From Dipteris shenzhenensis (Eukaryota; Polypodiophyta; Polypodiopsida; Gleicheniales), in assembly GCA_047967505.1 (NCBI GenBank), contig CM106539.1: a stretch of 64,000 bases of DNA. One strand, written 5' to 3'. Shown in pieces: positions 11,384-23,310 of this stretch (position 1 is the first letter of the stretch; each line of letters opens with the position of its first letter). The notes under the pieces were generated by a model. The model was not told the origin of the DNA and searched no databases. It saw only the letters and a program-made list of their open reading frames with translations. The position numbers and the translations under genes were made by a program.

Positions 11384-12059
11384 AAACTAGGACATAAGAA
11401 ATAAGGTATATTCAGCTATGATTAGAGATGATTAGAGGTCATTCAGGCAAAGCCTAAATTTGGCTATTGTAATTTGTCTTCAGAGTCTTAGCTAACCTAT
11501 ATTTGTGATGTTTCTTAAATTAAAATATGTATAAGAGGGGAATGGGATGGATCTAACCTATTTTACCTCAACAACATCATTTGGCCATTGCTAAATGTGG
11601 TACATACATACATACATATGTAGATAGATTATAGCTGAATAAAGTTGCTCTTTCTCTCTCTCAACAAAGAAAGGATAGACTCTATCTCCATTCTTTTTCT
11701 CTCATGAACAACTCTAAAGAAACTTTCCCTCTCTTTGTCCGTATAAATTGGAGCTTTAAAAGCTCTCTATCTCTCTCTTTCACTTGCAAAGTAATGAATC
11801 GAATGAATACCTCTGTTTCTCTCATGGAAGAAAGAACTCTCAATGAACTAAAATGAAGGGTCTTTTCCTCTCACCGAAGGCAATGAAATGAACTCACAAT
11901 CACTCAATCGAAAATGGAACCTGGTAGAAGACACTAGCGATACTCCCGTAGACTCCAAGATCATCGGTTAACACTTTTGCCACCAACACCCTCGCCGCAT
12001 CAGCGAGACTACCCCACTAATGTTGTAGTAGTGACCACAATTATTGGTGCTACACTCTG
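11384..12059. other. Unassigned DNA left of the gypsy element
   Basis: CT-rich patches and no recognisable coding region. It may contain the undetected 3' LTR of the neighbouring gypsy element, but I could not match it to the right-hand end. Confidence 0.3.
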
Positions 12060-12440
12060 CTAAAGCTGCTCCATCCATCGCTGTATTAGGGAACCTCCCA
12101 CCACCGGAGTACCGCATAAGATCACCGCTATGGTAGACATTGGAGTCACTATCACCCGTTTTGCCATGACTGGTAACGCCATCGGTGTAGACACAGCAAT
12201 CTGCGTTGTCGCCACCCCATTAGTGGAAACACCTCCCATAGCACCAGTATGTACCGAAGTTGAAGGTGCAAGGGGAGACACCATCCCCTGGCTAAGGTGA
12301 GGCTTCTTCCATTGTTGTTTCATAGCCACTGCACCAAAAGATCTCTTTGCTTCATCCTGTGCAGGTCCCTCAAGTGCAAGAGTGAGCACCAAGGCTATCA
12401 ACTGTCGATGTGTTGTTGACTCTAAATGGATAGGAAACAA
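12060..12440 (-). other. Unidentified open frame next to the gypsy pol remnant
   Basis: The 126-residue frame is Ala/Thr/Val-rich and shows no motif I recognise. It is on the same strand as, and downstream of, the gypsy pol region, so it could be a 3' extra frame or internal sequence of that element. Confidence 0.25.
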
Positions 12441-12904
12441 AATCTCCAGAACCTACCCAATCTTGGAATTGATTGCCTGCTTCTTATTAACATGAATTGC
12501 CACCTATAAAGCCTCTGCATGAATCTGCTCTTTAAGGATGCGCACCCATGGCACCGCCCTCTCATCACAGCAACATCTATCATCCCTTGAGTCCAAGGTA
12601 GGATGGTATACGTCTTGGCCTACAAGAATAGCAACTCGAGAATCCGGTGATATAGATCCCTCATCTGAGCATCCAAACACCCACTTAGCTTGTATTCACC
12701 CCTAGTAGGAGCTCCAAAAACATTGCCTCCATCACTATCAGTGTACACATTTGTTGCACGATCATCGCACCATCCATAGGCAAAAAGAGATGTTGATGAA
12801 TCAATTGAACAGTTAGCTCCCGATGTTCATCCAAAAACTCCACAATAGTTCCTACCGCCAACTGCTAGCAAAGTGCCGATGCTGACGGATGAACAGCCAC
12901 CCTC

Positions 12905-13214
12905 TACCACCAATGAATACTACTGAAACTATGAATCCATAATTGTTTAAGATGAGCATCAATCGACTGAGAATCTATATACACCAACGGAAGAAGAGGG
13001 AGAAATTGAGCATGAGCCATCCCCATGATGAGATGAAGGAGAAGAACCAAGATAACAAAGAATGGTGATGATAGCTGGAAGGTAAATGCACTAAAAAAAA
13101 CTGCAAGTGCGATGACAAGCAAGTAGCAAGCAATTGAGACATGCAAACAATGGAGTAGGACTTGGAATTCAGATGGCCAATAGCCCATCCTAATGATAGT
13201 GAGTTGCATGGCAT
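12905..13214 (-). other. Sequence downstream of gypsy integrase
   Basis: Hydrophobic frames here (for example LLVIALAVFFSAFTF) overlap in more than one register and are not supported as genes. The stretch lies between the integrase C-terminus and the element's left end. Confidence 0.2.
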
Positions 13215-14440
13215 TTAGGCTAGGATCTCACAAAAGATTGCTGTCATCATGCCGCAAACCCTTCTGCCACATGTCCTCATGCGATGGCTTGGTTGCCTCC
13301 ACCTCAACCTAGGGAATCTCTGCCTCATTAGAGATGGGGAATGAGCATTGAAGCATGCTGTCATGATGGTATGGATGAAGCCGAAACCCATTAACTGGAT
13401 GTGGAAGAACGTGCCCTTGCAAATCCACAAGATAAAACGATGTCAATCCGCAATTATGAAAAATCCAAAATGGACCCAACCATCGCAATTTCAATTTCCT
13501 TGGCATTTTCCCAAGGCGAGTGTTCAACAAAAGAACCAGTTTCCTGCGCTTAAAAGATTTCTTCTTAGACACCAAGTCCACCCTCCGCTTGCGCCTAGCT
13601 TGAACCTCCAAGGTGAGATAATAGCTCCCTCATCCAATTTGTCAAGAACATCCAACCAGAATACCATAGAGTCCTGCGCAAGGAGCCTGTCCTCTACCGT
13701 AATCCTCAGACTCAGAACAATATGCTTGATCGGTGTGATTGCTTCCAGCCCAAATGCCAATTTAAAAGGAGTCAACCCTGTGGCCACCTTGAATGAAGTG
13801 CGGTACACCCATAGTGCTGCCAGTAACTTTTCATCCCAATCCATGCAGTGCTCATTCACCAGTAGAGACATGATCCTCTTGAACGTATGATTGGTAGACT
13901 CAGCCAGTCCATTCACTTTGGATAATAGGGGGAAGACTTCTTATGAATCACCATATAAAAAGCATTCATCCGCTTAATGACTTTGTTGACAAAATGAGTC
14001 CCCTATTGCTGACAATCTCAATTGGAAACCCGAACTGAATGAACACATCGCAGTATAGACACTTTGTGACAGATTTTGCGGTGTTGTCCTGCAAGGTCCA
14101 AGCTTCAACCCATTTAATGCAATAGTTAGTGGTGGCTACCAAAGTGTAGCAATTCCTAGTGCGGGCAGCTACAGGCTTGAATGGACCCATGAAATCTAGA
14201 ACCCATTTCTGAAATGGTTCTAGAGGCAAGATGGGATTAAGTGGCATGTGGTCTCGATCAGTGGGCTGTACCAACCGTTGGCAAAGGTCGCAACTTTTTG
14301 CAAACCATCGAGCATCCTTCTGTATGATCGGCCACCATAACCCTACCTATAGAACTTTCTTTGCGATGACTTCACCCACAAAATGGCCACCTAAAATCCC
14401 ACAATGGGCTTCCATTAACACTGCTTCATGCTCATGAGGT
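13215..14440 (-). pseudogene. Ty3/gypsy integrase, decayed
   Basis: Read right to left, a frame at 13966-14274 contains the integrase core start F-Q-K-W-V-L-D-F-M-G-P-F, then KWVEAW and G-F-P-I-E-I-V-S-N (the second catalytic region, D replaced by N). After a frameshift near 13917, the frame at 13524-13916 continues NGLAEST, LLAALWVYRTS, KVATGLTPF and LAFGLEA, a standard gypsy integrase second half. The frame at 13309-13611 has the C-terminal W-L-G-P-F tail. Three separate registers and a substituted catalytic position show it is dead. Confidence 0.85.
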
Positions 14441-14749
14441 GGAACACACCGCAACAGCGCCTCCGTCAAATGTCATCGATACAATTGTCCCAGGATGACT
14501 TCAAAGGAACGGCTCCGCAATGCCAAATGTTTCCTCTAATCCCGATTCATGTATTTGGGCATGATGCCAATAGAGAGGAATGAGAGCATCTCATCATACC
14601 ACAACCATGGTCCTTCTGGGACGACTTCGGCCTCTGTCGTGATTAGATCTGCCCAAAAAATCATTGCTAGCTTTGCATCAGGGAATTCATCCTCCACTCC
14701 CATTGGTAGCTCCCCAGACTCTAGTCAGGAAAGCTAATCTGCAACCACG

Positions 14750-15892
14750 TGCTACGAGCCAGGGTAATGAATGACATCAAAGTTGTATTCCTGCAAGAGC
14801 AACACCCATCGTGCCAATCGGCCCGAAAGACTTTGCTGCTTCACCAAATATAATAATGCGGAATGATCGACATGGAAGATATCATGAGCCAATGCATTCA
14901 AGGGATTCGCCATGTGAGCCAGGAACCATAGATGTCTGCCATGCCATCGAATTTGGCCCAAAGAACCACAAGCATTCCTTAAGCGTCATTGGTGCCGGGG
15001 CTTGCATAGTTATTGCCACTTTATCCAGATCCACTGCAATTCCTTCCACCAAGATCACATGCCCTAGGAGTCGGTCACTACAGACTATGAATGCACATTT
15101 CATGGGGTTTAGGCTAAAGGAGACTTCCCTACATCGTTGGAAACATTTCTGCAAGTGCTCCAGGTGCTCATTGAAAGTGTCGAACACACTAAGGTCATCC
15201 AAGAAAATCCTCATAAAATCTATCAAATAGGACCCGAAGATCTCCTACATTGCCCTCTGAAAGGTCGAGGGAGCATTCTATAATCTGAACCACATAATAG
15301 TGTAGACATTGACCCCCCAGGATGTGATAAATGTTGTTTTGGGCTAGTCTTCTGGAGCCATTCGGATTTGGTTGTACCCGCTATATCCATCCAAGGAGTA
15401 CACCTCGTGCCCTGCCACTTGATCGAGCAGCGAATCCATATAAGGTAAGGGAAATGGATCAGGAATTGTGGCCGCATTCAGCTTGTGGTAGTCAACACAA
15501 ATCTGCAATTTCTTATTTTTCTTTGGCACAATGACAATTGGGAAAATCCACTCTGGATTCTCAATCGGTGCGATGAAGCCCACCTACAACAAGCGCCCTA
15601 GTTCTTCACGCACTTGCTTGGCCATGTGTGGATTCATATGATACCTCTGTATCTTCATTGGAATGACGTTTGGTTTGAGGTTAACCCAGTGTTGGTAAAA
15701 CTTCGGATCCAGACCCTTCATATCCGCATAGTCCCAGGCAAACACATCAAAAAATTCCCGCAACAGGGCAATCAATTCACTATGAAGTTTAGCTGTCAAC
15801 AAAGTGCAGAATTTGACTGGTTTAGATGCGCCATCCGCTCTAAGAAAAACTGTATCGAGAGCATGCTCTTGAACACGCATGACTCTGATCAT
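14750..15892 (-). pseudogene. Ty3/gypsy reverse transcriptase and RNase H, decayed
   Basis: In minus-strand order: 15584-15892 holds the RT lead-in (F-F-D-V-F-A-W-D-Y-A-D-M-K-G-L). 15344-15583 has P-I-V-I-V-P-K-K-N, C-V-D-Y-H-K-L-N, and Y-S-L-D-G-Y-S-G-Y-N-Q. 14882-15226 has the active-site region F-L-D-D-L-S-V-F followed by H-L-E-H-L and L-N-P-M-K-C. 14752-14961 has the RNase H end (S-G-R-L-A-R-W, F-D-V-I-H-Y-P-G-S). Frames change between these blocks. The family and order (RT-RH before IN) place it in Ty3/gypsy. Confidence 0.9.
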
Positions 15893-15899
15893 GCGTTCT

Positions 15900-17130
15900 T
15901 CGAATTCCCTCTCCTGCTATAGGAGGTCTTGTACATCCAATTCTACTGCGACTTGCTAGGGCTCGGAATCCCCCTTCGGGACAAGGCTGACCACGCGCGC
16001 CAGTCCATTGTGATGCATGTAGCTATCTGTAATGCCATCCACATTAATGTGAAGATAGGAACCAACTCCAGATTTGCCTTAAGAAAGGCTTCCTCCTCAT
16101 CATCCTCCAAGTCGTCCGCCATGTTCCACTGTCTCTACCAACACAGGTCAGAATGCATCCGCCAATGGTGCTGCCACTCCCATTGTGACCCGCACTTTCT
16201 TCTTCCTCTCCACACTGAAATGGCATTCTGCTCCCAATTTTGCTTGACTTTCGCTTGCCACAACCAAGGCCTTCCCAAAAAGACACTATACTTTGGTGTT
16301 GTAGCTTCCATGTTGAGCACCACAAAAGACACTATGAATGATATGCCTACCACCTCTAGAACAACGGCCTGCAAGATTCCAATTGGTCGAACCCGGCATT
16401 GATCAACCATTTGGACTAAGAAGGGTGCCGACTCCCAAGACATCCAGCCTTTCTTAGCAGGTCTTCAAAGTGATAATATTGACCCCCGAACTGTCATCGA
16501 CCAGCACCTGAGCAAAATTCTAACCCTATGCCTTTGCGGAAATCATCGGAATTCTCATGTCAATCAAGGGAACTACCGGAACTGGGCATGAATCAACTTG
16601 ACATAGCTCCACCTCTTCTAGTTCCGACTCCGTGTGCAGGGAATGCAGCAATTGTCGGTGGAATCCCGGAACCAGATTAAGCAATCGACCCAATGAAATT
16701 TGGATAGGAGGCTCCAAAATGCACTCCAACCCCTGCTCCCTTTGCGGAGAATTCGCCTGCCTCTTGGCTTGGTTAGCAACCAACAATGGAGTTGCTTCGA
16801 CCGTCGTCGGACCATTTCCTAGTAAGTGTAATTTGAATTTGGCTTGAGTCGTCGCCTCTGATTGAACAACTGGTTCCGCAAACCACACCTTTTGCCCTTC
16901 ACTGTGCATCACTGCAGACTGTGGTAGAGACATCAATGGTGGCTCCTTTGTCACCAGCTCATAGACTTGGCGATGCACACATTGATGAGCCGACCAATCC
17001 AGTATCTTGTCAACATTCTTGGGAGTCGGTCCTCATAGCTTAGTACCAGCATGGGTGATTATGCTAATCTCTGGGCACACCAGCCGATCATCATCAACAA
17101 TGTGTACGATCGAAGTGTTGGGCATTTTCT
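15900..17130 (-). pseudogene. Ty3/gypsy protease/linker region, decayed
   Basis: Located between the zinc-knuckle gag end and RT, where the protease should be. The frames 16526-16978, 16135-16443 and 16044-16325 are open but shifted relative to each other. Phrases such as V-L-N-M-E-A-T-T-P-K-Y-S-V-F-L-G-R-P-W suit the protease to RT linker of gypsy Pol. I cannot point to a clean D-[ST]-G active site. Confidence 0.5.
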
Positions 17131-17339
17131 GACCATCTTTTGCCGCTCCGCGTGTTTTCGATCCCATTCTTGAGCCTCCAAGCATTCGTTCCGCCAATGG
17201 CCTTCACCCAAACAAAACAAACAGGTCTTCGAATAATTTTGACACGACCCCTGCCTCCACGTTCGCGTTCGTGGCCATCACCACCTTTGCCTCATTGGAA
17301 CGTCTGTTGTTGTGGCTGGAATGCTTGCTTTTACGGCTC

Positions 17340-18421
17340 TTCTTACACAAAAGATGCAATCAAATCTTGTTGCTGACCAACCACTCTCTGGTCGTGCCCA
17401 TCATAATAGCATGCCACCATGTTGTGTGTATTAGTCAAGCAAATCGTGCACCAATTCGCATTAAGAGCACACTCGACTGCAGAGTGACCAGGATTATGAC
17501 AGTGAGTACACCATATTTCGTTCAAGCCTTTAGGTACGAATCCTTCTCCGGAAGCCACTGGTGTGCCCTTACCTCCTTTAGCGGTCCTCCAGGTCTTCGT
17601 ACCTGCCTCTAAGTTGGAATCCTCCAAACTAGTACCTTCAGACCTCCTGTCTAAAAGGTTGCATCCGAATCCTCCTCAGTATCATCCAACTTCTTGGATT
17701 TGGACAATTTCTTCTTAGATTTTCTCTTCCTCGATTTGCAATTTTTGGATGTCCTCCTGTGCAACGATTCCCTTGCTCACACTGCTTATGCCGTGACCAC
17801 CACAAGTGTTGTCTGTGTCTGATCCACTATGGCCAATGCCGTCTGCAGATCCCGTGAGAGCCTCAAAATGTAGTAGTCATTGAGTACCTCTTGAGCAGGG
17901 CATTGAGCCATAGGTACACATTGCAAGAGTAAATTGAATTTAGATGCATAACCTTCCACATCTGGATCGCCTTGTTCCAAGCTATGCAATCTCTCCAAAG
18001 TTTTTGGGATCGATTTTTCTTGATGAAATCACCTCAAGAATGCATCACAGGCCGCATCGTATGTGGTGAAATGGCTCACTGCGTACTCTGCCAACAACCA
18101 GCATGCTGCCTTACCCGATAAGGTTGACTCAAAAATCGCCTCTTGTTGGAGCGGTACCACAACTCTCGGATTGTTCATTCCACACACCTTTTCGAGCATC
18201 CGAACATGCGCATTAGGGTCATCCAACTTTTTTCCCAAAAATTTGGCATACTTGATGTTACCCGTTGTAGGCATCACCACACTACCAATGTTTGGTGCTC
18301 CTCCAAATGGCCTTCCTTGATTGAAGAGATTGCAAGAAGCCACTGAAATTGTAGTTGGAGACAAAGATGCACTCAGCACTTGGTGTGCATCAATCGAGAC
18401 CCGCACCCACAGCTTTGGCAA
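17340..18421 (-). pseudogene. Ty3/gypsy gag with zinc knuckle, decayed
   Basis: The minus-strand frame at 18029-18421 contains G-K-A-A-C-W-L-L and F-T-T-Y-D-A-A-C-D-A-F-L, typical of a retrotransposon gag domain. 17786-17998 continues with L-H-S-L-E-Q-G-D-P-D-V-E-G-Y-A-S-K-F. 17343-17627 has the knuckle C-T-H-C-H-N-P-G-H-S-A-V-E-C (CX2CX4HX4C), followed by more Cys residues. The segments are separated by stops and shifts. Confidence 0.8.
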
Positions 18422-18442
18422 TGAAACTGACTATGCAGGTGG

Positions 18443-18454
18443 GCTCTGATGCCG
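18443..18454 (-). other. Candidate primer-binding site of the gypsy element
   Basis: On the minus strand CGGCATCAGAGC resembles TGGTATCAGAGC, the initiator-Met tRNA primer site used by many plant retrotransposons (two differences). It lies just upstream of gag, where a PBS is expected, so the 5' LTR would be to the right of 18455. Confidence 0.5.
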
Positions 18455-19660
18455 ATTGACCCCTCCTAGAGCTTCTTGCAAACTGTTAGCCCCATGCTTA
18501 GGATCGCTGTTGTGCCGCTGTAGCCGCATAGTTGGTGTCAAGGGATCAGGAGGTCCTTTCGAGCGTGTGCACATGCATGCCTACTGGGAAGCCAATAACG
18601 ACAAAATACACTACCACAACCACCAGATGAGGTTCTTCATTGGAATTTCTATAGTCGCTCAACCGTAAGCAAGATGCTGGGGGTCAAAACGCATCCGATC
18701 GAGTTCATCTTAAAATTCCTGGATGTGTCTCCTCACCACAACAATCTCCCGGAGTGAGCGCAACTGCATGCAAACCTCATGGGAAGTGCCTCCATAAAGA
18801 CGGCAAGGAGTGAATGACATGAGTGCTCAATTGCCCGATCGTGAATTCCTTGCGTGATGGTAAGAATGGGCATCGTGATCGCCAATGTGTAACACCATAA
18901 ATGCACACAGATGCTATGAAAAGCAATAGAGAAACGATAGATATGCACAACATCCATGAGACAGGATACAGATTTGAGAGAGATAGAACGTTGAAGAACA
19001 CTGTATTCTAGAGCAATAGCTCGCACAACATCTGTGTACCCCCAATTATCTCAAAATGCTTAGTAATAGCATGCGTATAGAACCATCTGACAGTTAGAGA
19101 AATAGACGTTGAAGACTACAACTGCTTGGAGATCCAACCCTTGTGGCGGCTAACCTACCCTCGCACACCCCTCTAAGTCATTGTTGCTAACCCGCATGAT
19201 TATGCGATAACATTTTAGTCCCATTAATCCTAATTTGACATACAACGGTTGCCTACCAATTGTGCCCATCCAATTGATTACCATGAGTCCCTCCTCGATT
19301 ACATTTAATTAGGAACTTGGCTAGTACTCTTTGATCTTCATGCCACTTTTTTTGGCAATTTCCTCCACAGGTCTTCAAGCATCATTGTCCCATTATCACA
19401 ATAGTGTTTGAGCTTATGCTGCCCTGAAAATTTTGTTTCTTCACCAATAGTGTAGCACATACAGCAAGATCAACATGCATGCCTTCTATCAATTTCTTCT
19501 TTTTGATGTGTCAACCACTACATATCCTTTTGTGCTTCCTTTTGACCATGCGCATATGTTGCGCTACAACCCTTACACTTTTTATGAGAAATTCTACTAG
19601 CACAATTGCCTCATGACAAAGAGATGTTATTCATTGTGACCTTGAATTTTTTATGATAGC
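18455..19660. other. Probable 5' LTR/leader region of the gypsy element, boundaries unresolved
   Basis: Follows the primer-site-like motif. No protein is supported. I could not align it convincingly to a matching LTR left of 13.2 kb, so the LTR edges are not called. Confidence 0.3.
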
Positions 19661-20300
19661 CCCACAACATGGTTTGTAGCTTACGATCCATACAATTGTG
19701 CAGTTTTTGTCCATGATCTTGGAATGATTTTCTTAAGCACTTTGTTTGTGGTTTCTACTTGAAATTTCACTCTTAGATAGTAAGGGGTAGATGTCTTATG
19801 TTGAATCAATAACTCCTTCCCACTAATTGTATCATTGAATCGATGAAGATTATCTGTTAAAGCCAAGTTTGCTTAGGACCATTTGGTGACATAGGTGGTT
19901 GCTACCTTGTTCCCACCTAGATAGTTGGCAATTTGAATGGACCTCTAAAATCTAGACTTCACATGTGAAAGGGCTCCCATGGGTATGTGTGACTAAGTGG
20001 CATGTGATCTTCAAACTTTTTTTAGTCAAGGCATTTTCATATATCACATCTTTTTGCAATACTTCATTACATCTATATACATTGTATTCCACCACAACTC
20101 AGCAATCAATATCTTCTTGACTGTGACTTTGTTTTAGAAAATAACTTCCTATCACTCTATGATGAGCTTTAACCGTAATTATTGTCCTCTTATGTTAAGA
20201 ATCACTCTTTGTGAAATCATATCCCATCTTTCTCCTTCATCAATAGTAGGGTTCTTTACTTTTCTTGTAAACTCCATCCCACCATCTTTCTTCATTGGTG
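19660..20300 (-). pseudogene. Second Ty3/gypsy integrase scrap
   Basis: Minus-strand translation at 19681-19866 includes H-K-T-S-T-P-Y-Y followed by V-E-T-T-N-K-V-L-K-K-I-I, matching the conserved integrase phrase H-x-S-T-P-Y-Y-P-x-x-N-G-Q-V-E-x-x-N-K. Surrounding DNA to about 20300 reads as more broken integrase. It differs in sequence from the 13-18 kb copy and so is a different gypsy family. Confidence 0.65.
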
Positions 20301-20339
20301 CATCTCTTATAGACACTTTAAAGTAAGGTCACCAAAAAT

Positions 20340-22850
20340 GTTGCCTACAAATTGGACCCAACTCTATGATTCATTTTGCTCCATCATGCATGTAGGTTGT
20401 GCATGCTCTGGCCCTATAATGGAAGTATATGTAGCTCAAGATGGGCTAATGGAAGTTCATAGGGTGGAATTTTTGTGCTCACAAACCCTCATGAAAATTG
20501 CATATTTGTATGGAAGATAAAATAATAAACAAATGTGAATTCAGATCATATACTGCCAATGGCTTAGATTGAATTTTGAGAAGAAAATTACTTCTTTAAT
20601 TGCTCACTCATATGTGAAATACCATACAAATGGAACTACCCTCGAACTATCACACTCAAAAGACCCCTCTATCCTATCACCACACTTGCTCATGTAATAC
20701 ATTGCAACCCTACAAATGCTACTATTTCTACATAACCTCACACCCATCCATAACCACTACCCAACTACAACTCCCATTCACATGACCATGTATTTTACAA
20801 TCGACTATTGATTCCTTGAGCACTCTCTCCCATCAGGCATACAGAGAGTCTTGCCTAAGTTTGTTCCATTGATGATGTCGAGACGCTTGGTGAAATCGCT
20901 TTGTAAAATTTGGCCACCTCCTCCATGTTTTCTCTCAATGCACCAACTCCATTAATCTCAAAACTTATTGCGACTTGCTCCATTGGACTCAAACTTTTCA
21001 CTACAAATCATTTCATCCTTTGTCACTTTGTGCTTCACCTTGGCCTTTTCTTTGTCCTTTTTTTTGTAGAGTTGGGCTCATTTGGGGGCTCAACAATTTC
21101 CATTTCTTATGTTTTTCTAAAGGAGGGAAAATTAAAAAAAAGAAAAAAATTGATCTGACTCTCTGCCCAAACGGGGCTATCCTCCCTCATTTGCTACCTC
21201 CTACACAACCAATATACCACCATTGCGCTTATAATAGTCCTTCTGCCCTTTTTTGCATACAGTTGGAATGATCCACTGTACCTACCTTCAGTTGAGTGTG
21301 GTAGCTCCCTGCCTGTCTATCTAGATCAAAGCCAAGCACAGCTTTTAGCCTGTTTGCAGTGTTTGGTCAGAGAAACTGACTGGATCAGAGCAGTTGGAGC
21401 CAACCCTGAAATTTCAAGCCTTCAATGGGCTTCAAAGCCCCTTAGCCGATTTGTAGCTCCCCAGCCCTCTTCTCTTCCATGCGATGTGCTTCCAAGTAAG
21501 TTCGAGTTAAGGCTTTAGCCTTTCACTAGAAATTCCTTGATTATTTGTGTGCATCCTATTTTACCATTCCCCATTGTATGCGGCTTGACTCTTGAATAAG
21601 GGCCCCTAATGTTCCTAAAAATATATTCTATTAATTAGTCGAAGGGGGAGTGGGAGCGGGGAGAGTGGTATAAAGGAAGCCAAAATATTTCACCACATCT
21701 CGATTCTACCATGCTCCAGATTCTTCCTCACCACACCTAGCGCAAAGTATAAATTCCCAAGGGCTGCGAGGGGGAGGCAGATGCAAAGGGAAAGGAGAGA
21801 AGAGCGAGAGGGAAAGGAGAGCAAGAGAGATGGAGCAAGATAGATGAAGTGAGAGGGAAGAAGGAGAGAGATGAATAGATGGAGAGAGAAATGGAGATGT
21901 GGCCTTCAATAGCTAGGTCTAGATCAAGACTTGTTGGGAATAGAGGGAAGAGAGGCAGGGAAGAGAGAAGGCTGAGCGAGGGCTGAGGGGAGGGAGAGAG
22001 AGATGCTATCGGGTGGTCAAAGCGAGGCTCCTCTGTACTTTCCGTGAAGCTGGGTGCCATCTTCCTCAATATCTCTCGTTGCCAAGAGACATTACCAGAA
22101 TTTCCTTTGGAAAATTATGAAATTTTTTTGATTGATTCTGGTCCAAGATACTGTGTCATTTGATAGTTTCAAATTTTGAATCCGAAGGAGCCATTAGATT
22201 ATGTACCCATTCTATCACTCGAATAAATTATAATGGCATCTCCTACAGATAAGACATTTGCTTGAGTTTCGTAATGGCGTTCTTATTAAACATTCCACTA
22301 TAGGCATTCATAATGGCATCTTCTATTTGGTGAAGCAGGATAGCATTTCTACTATCGTTAACGTTGTGAGGCCGAGTTGTTGTAGGTGTGGGTACATCTA
22401 TATCTATGGTATCTATATTATTCTTTAAGGAGAGGATCCACGTGGAGGATTTATGGAGGTTCAAGACGTGCAAAAGGCAGCTTCATGGGAGGTTCGGGCA
22501 TACACCAAGGTTTGGAGGAGTGCCATGGAAGGAGGAGCATGCTATTGCATGACATGTCCTCGTGTAGATCTGAGAGCTCAACTTGTAGTCTGACTCGGAG
22601 GATGTGCCCTAGCATGCCATGTGTCACCGTGCAAGTTTAGGACATCAAACCTCTAGTCTGGCATGAGTGGAGCAACTCAGTAGTAGTCTGGTTCTGTCAG
22701 AGCACAAGATGACACATGGCAGGCACACGAGGATTATGAGGCACCTCTCTTTGAGTGTTGGACACATGTCACATTCTCCGATGCCATGTAGCTCAGCGGT
22801 CATGCCACTTGTTGTACGCAAGACTAATAGTAGAGAGAGAGCAAGCATGC
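20340..22850. other. No supported gene; low-complexity patches
   Basis: Scattered short frames without recognisable domains. A/G-rich low-complexity sequence at about 21770-22000 and 21120-21150 gives spurious Ser/Leu/Pro-rich frames. Confidence 0.45.
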
Positions 22851-22856
22851 TGACAC

Positions 22857-22873
22857 ATGGAGAGAGAGGGGGA

Positions 22874-22905
<32 letters not shown>

Positions 22906-22916
22906 GAGAGCGAGGG

Positions 22917-22998
<82 letters not shown>

Positions 22999-23135
22999 AG
23001 GGGAGAGAGAGAGAGGGGGGATGGGGAGAGAGAGAGAGAGAGAGTAGAGCAAGGAGAGGAGGGAGAGGGGGGGGAAGGAGAGAGAGAGAGAGAGGGGGGG
23101 GCGAGGAGGAGAGAGTGAGGGGAGATCGAAGAGAG

Positions 23136-23221
<86 letters not shown>
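22857..23221. repeat. Long (GA)n / purine array
   Basis: About 365 bp of almost pure GA dinucleotides, with GGGG interruptions in the middle and two uninterrupted blocks (about 22921-22993 and 23140-23221). One strand is nearly all purine, so triplex formation is possible. All Arg-Glu or Ser-Leu frames across it are artefacts. Confidence 0.97.
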
Positions 23222-23226
<5 letters not shown>

Positions 23227-23310
23227 ACAATATAATCTATGTTTATTATAACATATAATATTATATATTATAATATTATGTATATATATATATATATATA
23301 CTATTTTTTA
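23222..23310. repeat. AT-rich tract with (TA)n
   Basis: Directly follows the GA array. Contains ataatattatatattata and (TA)n around 23280-23300. Confidence 0.85.

Noticed and set aside
22645-23258. Ser-Leu and Arg-Glu repeat frames on both strands
   Set aside because: They are direct translations of the GA microsatellite.
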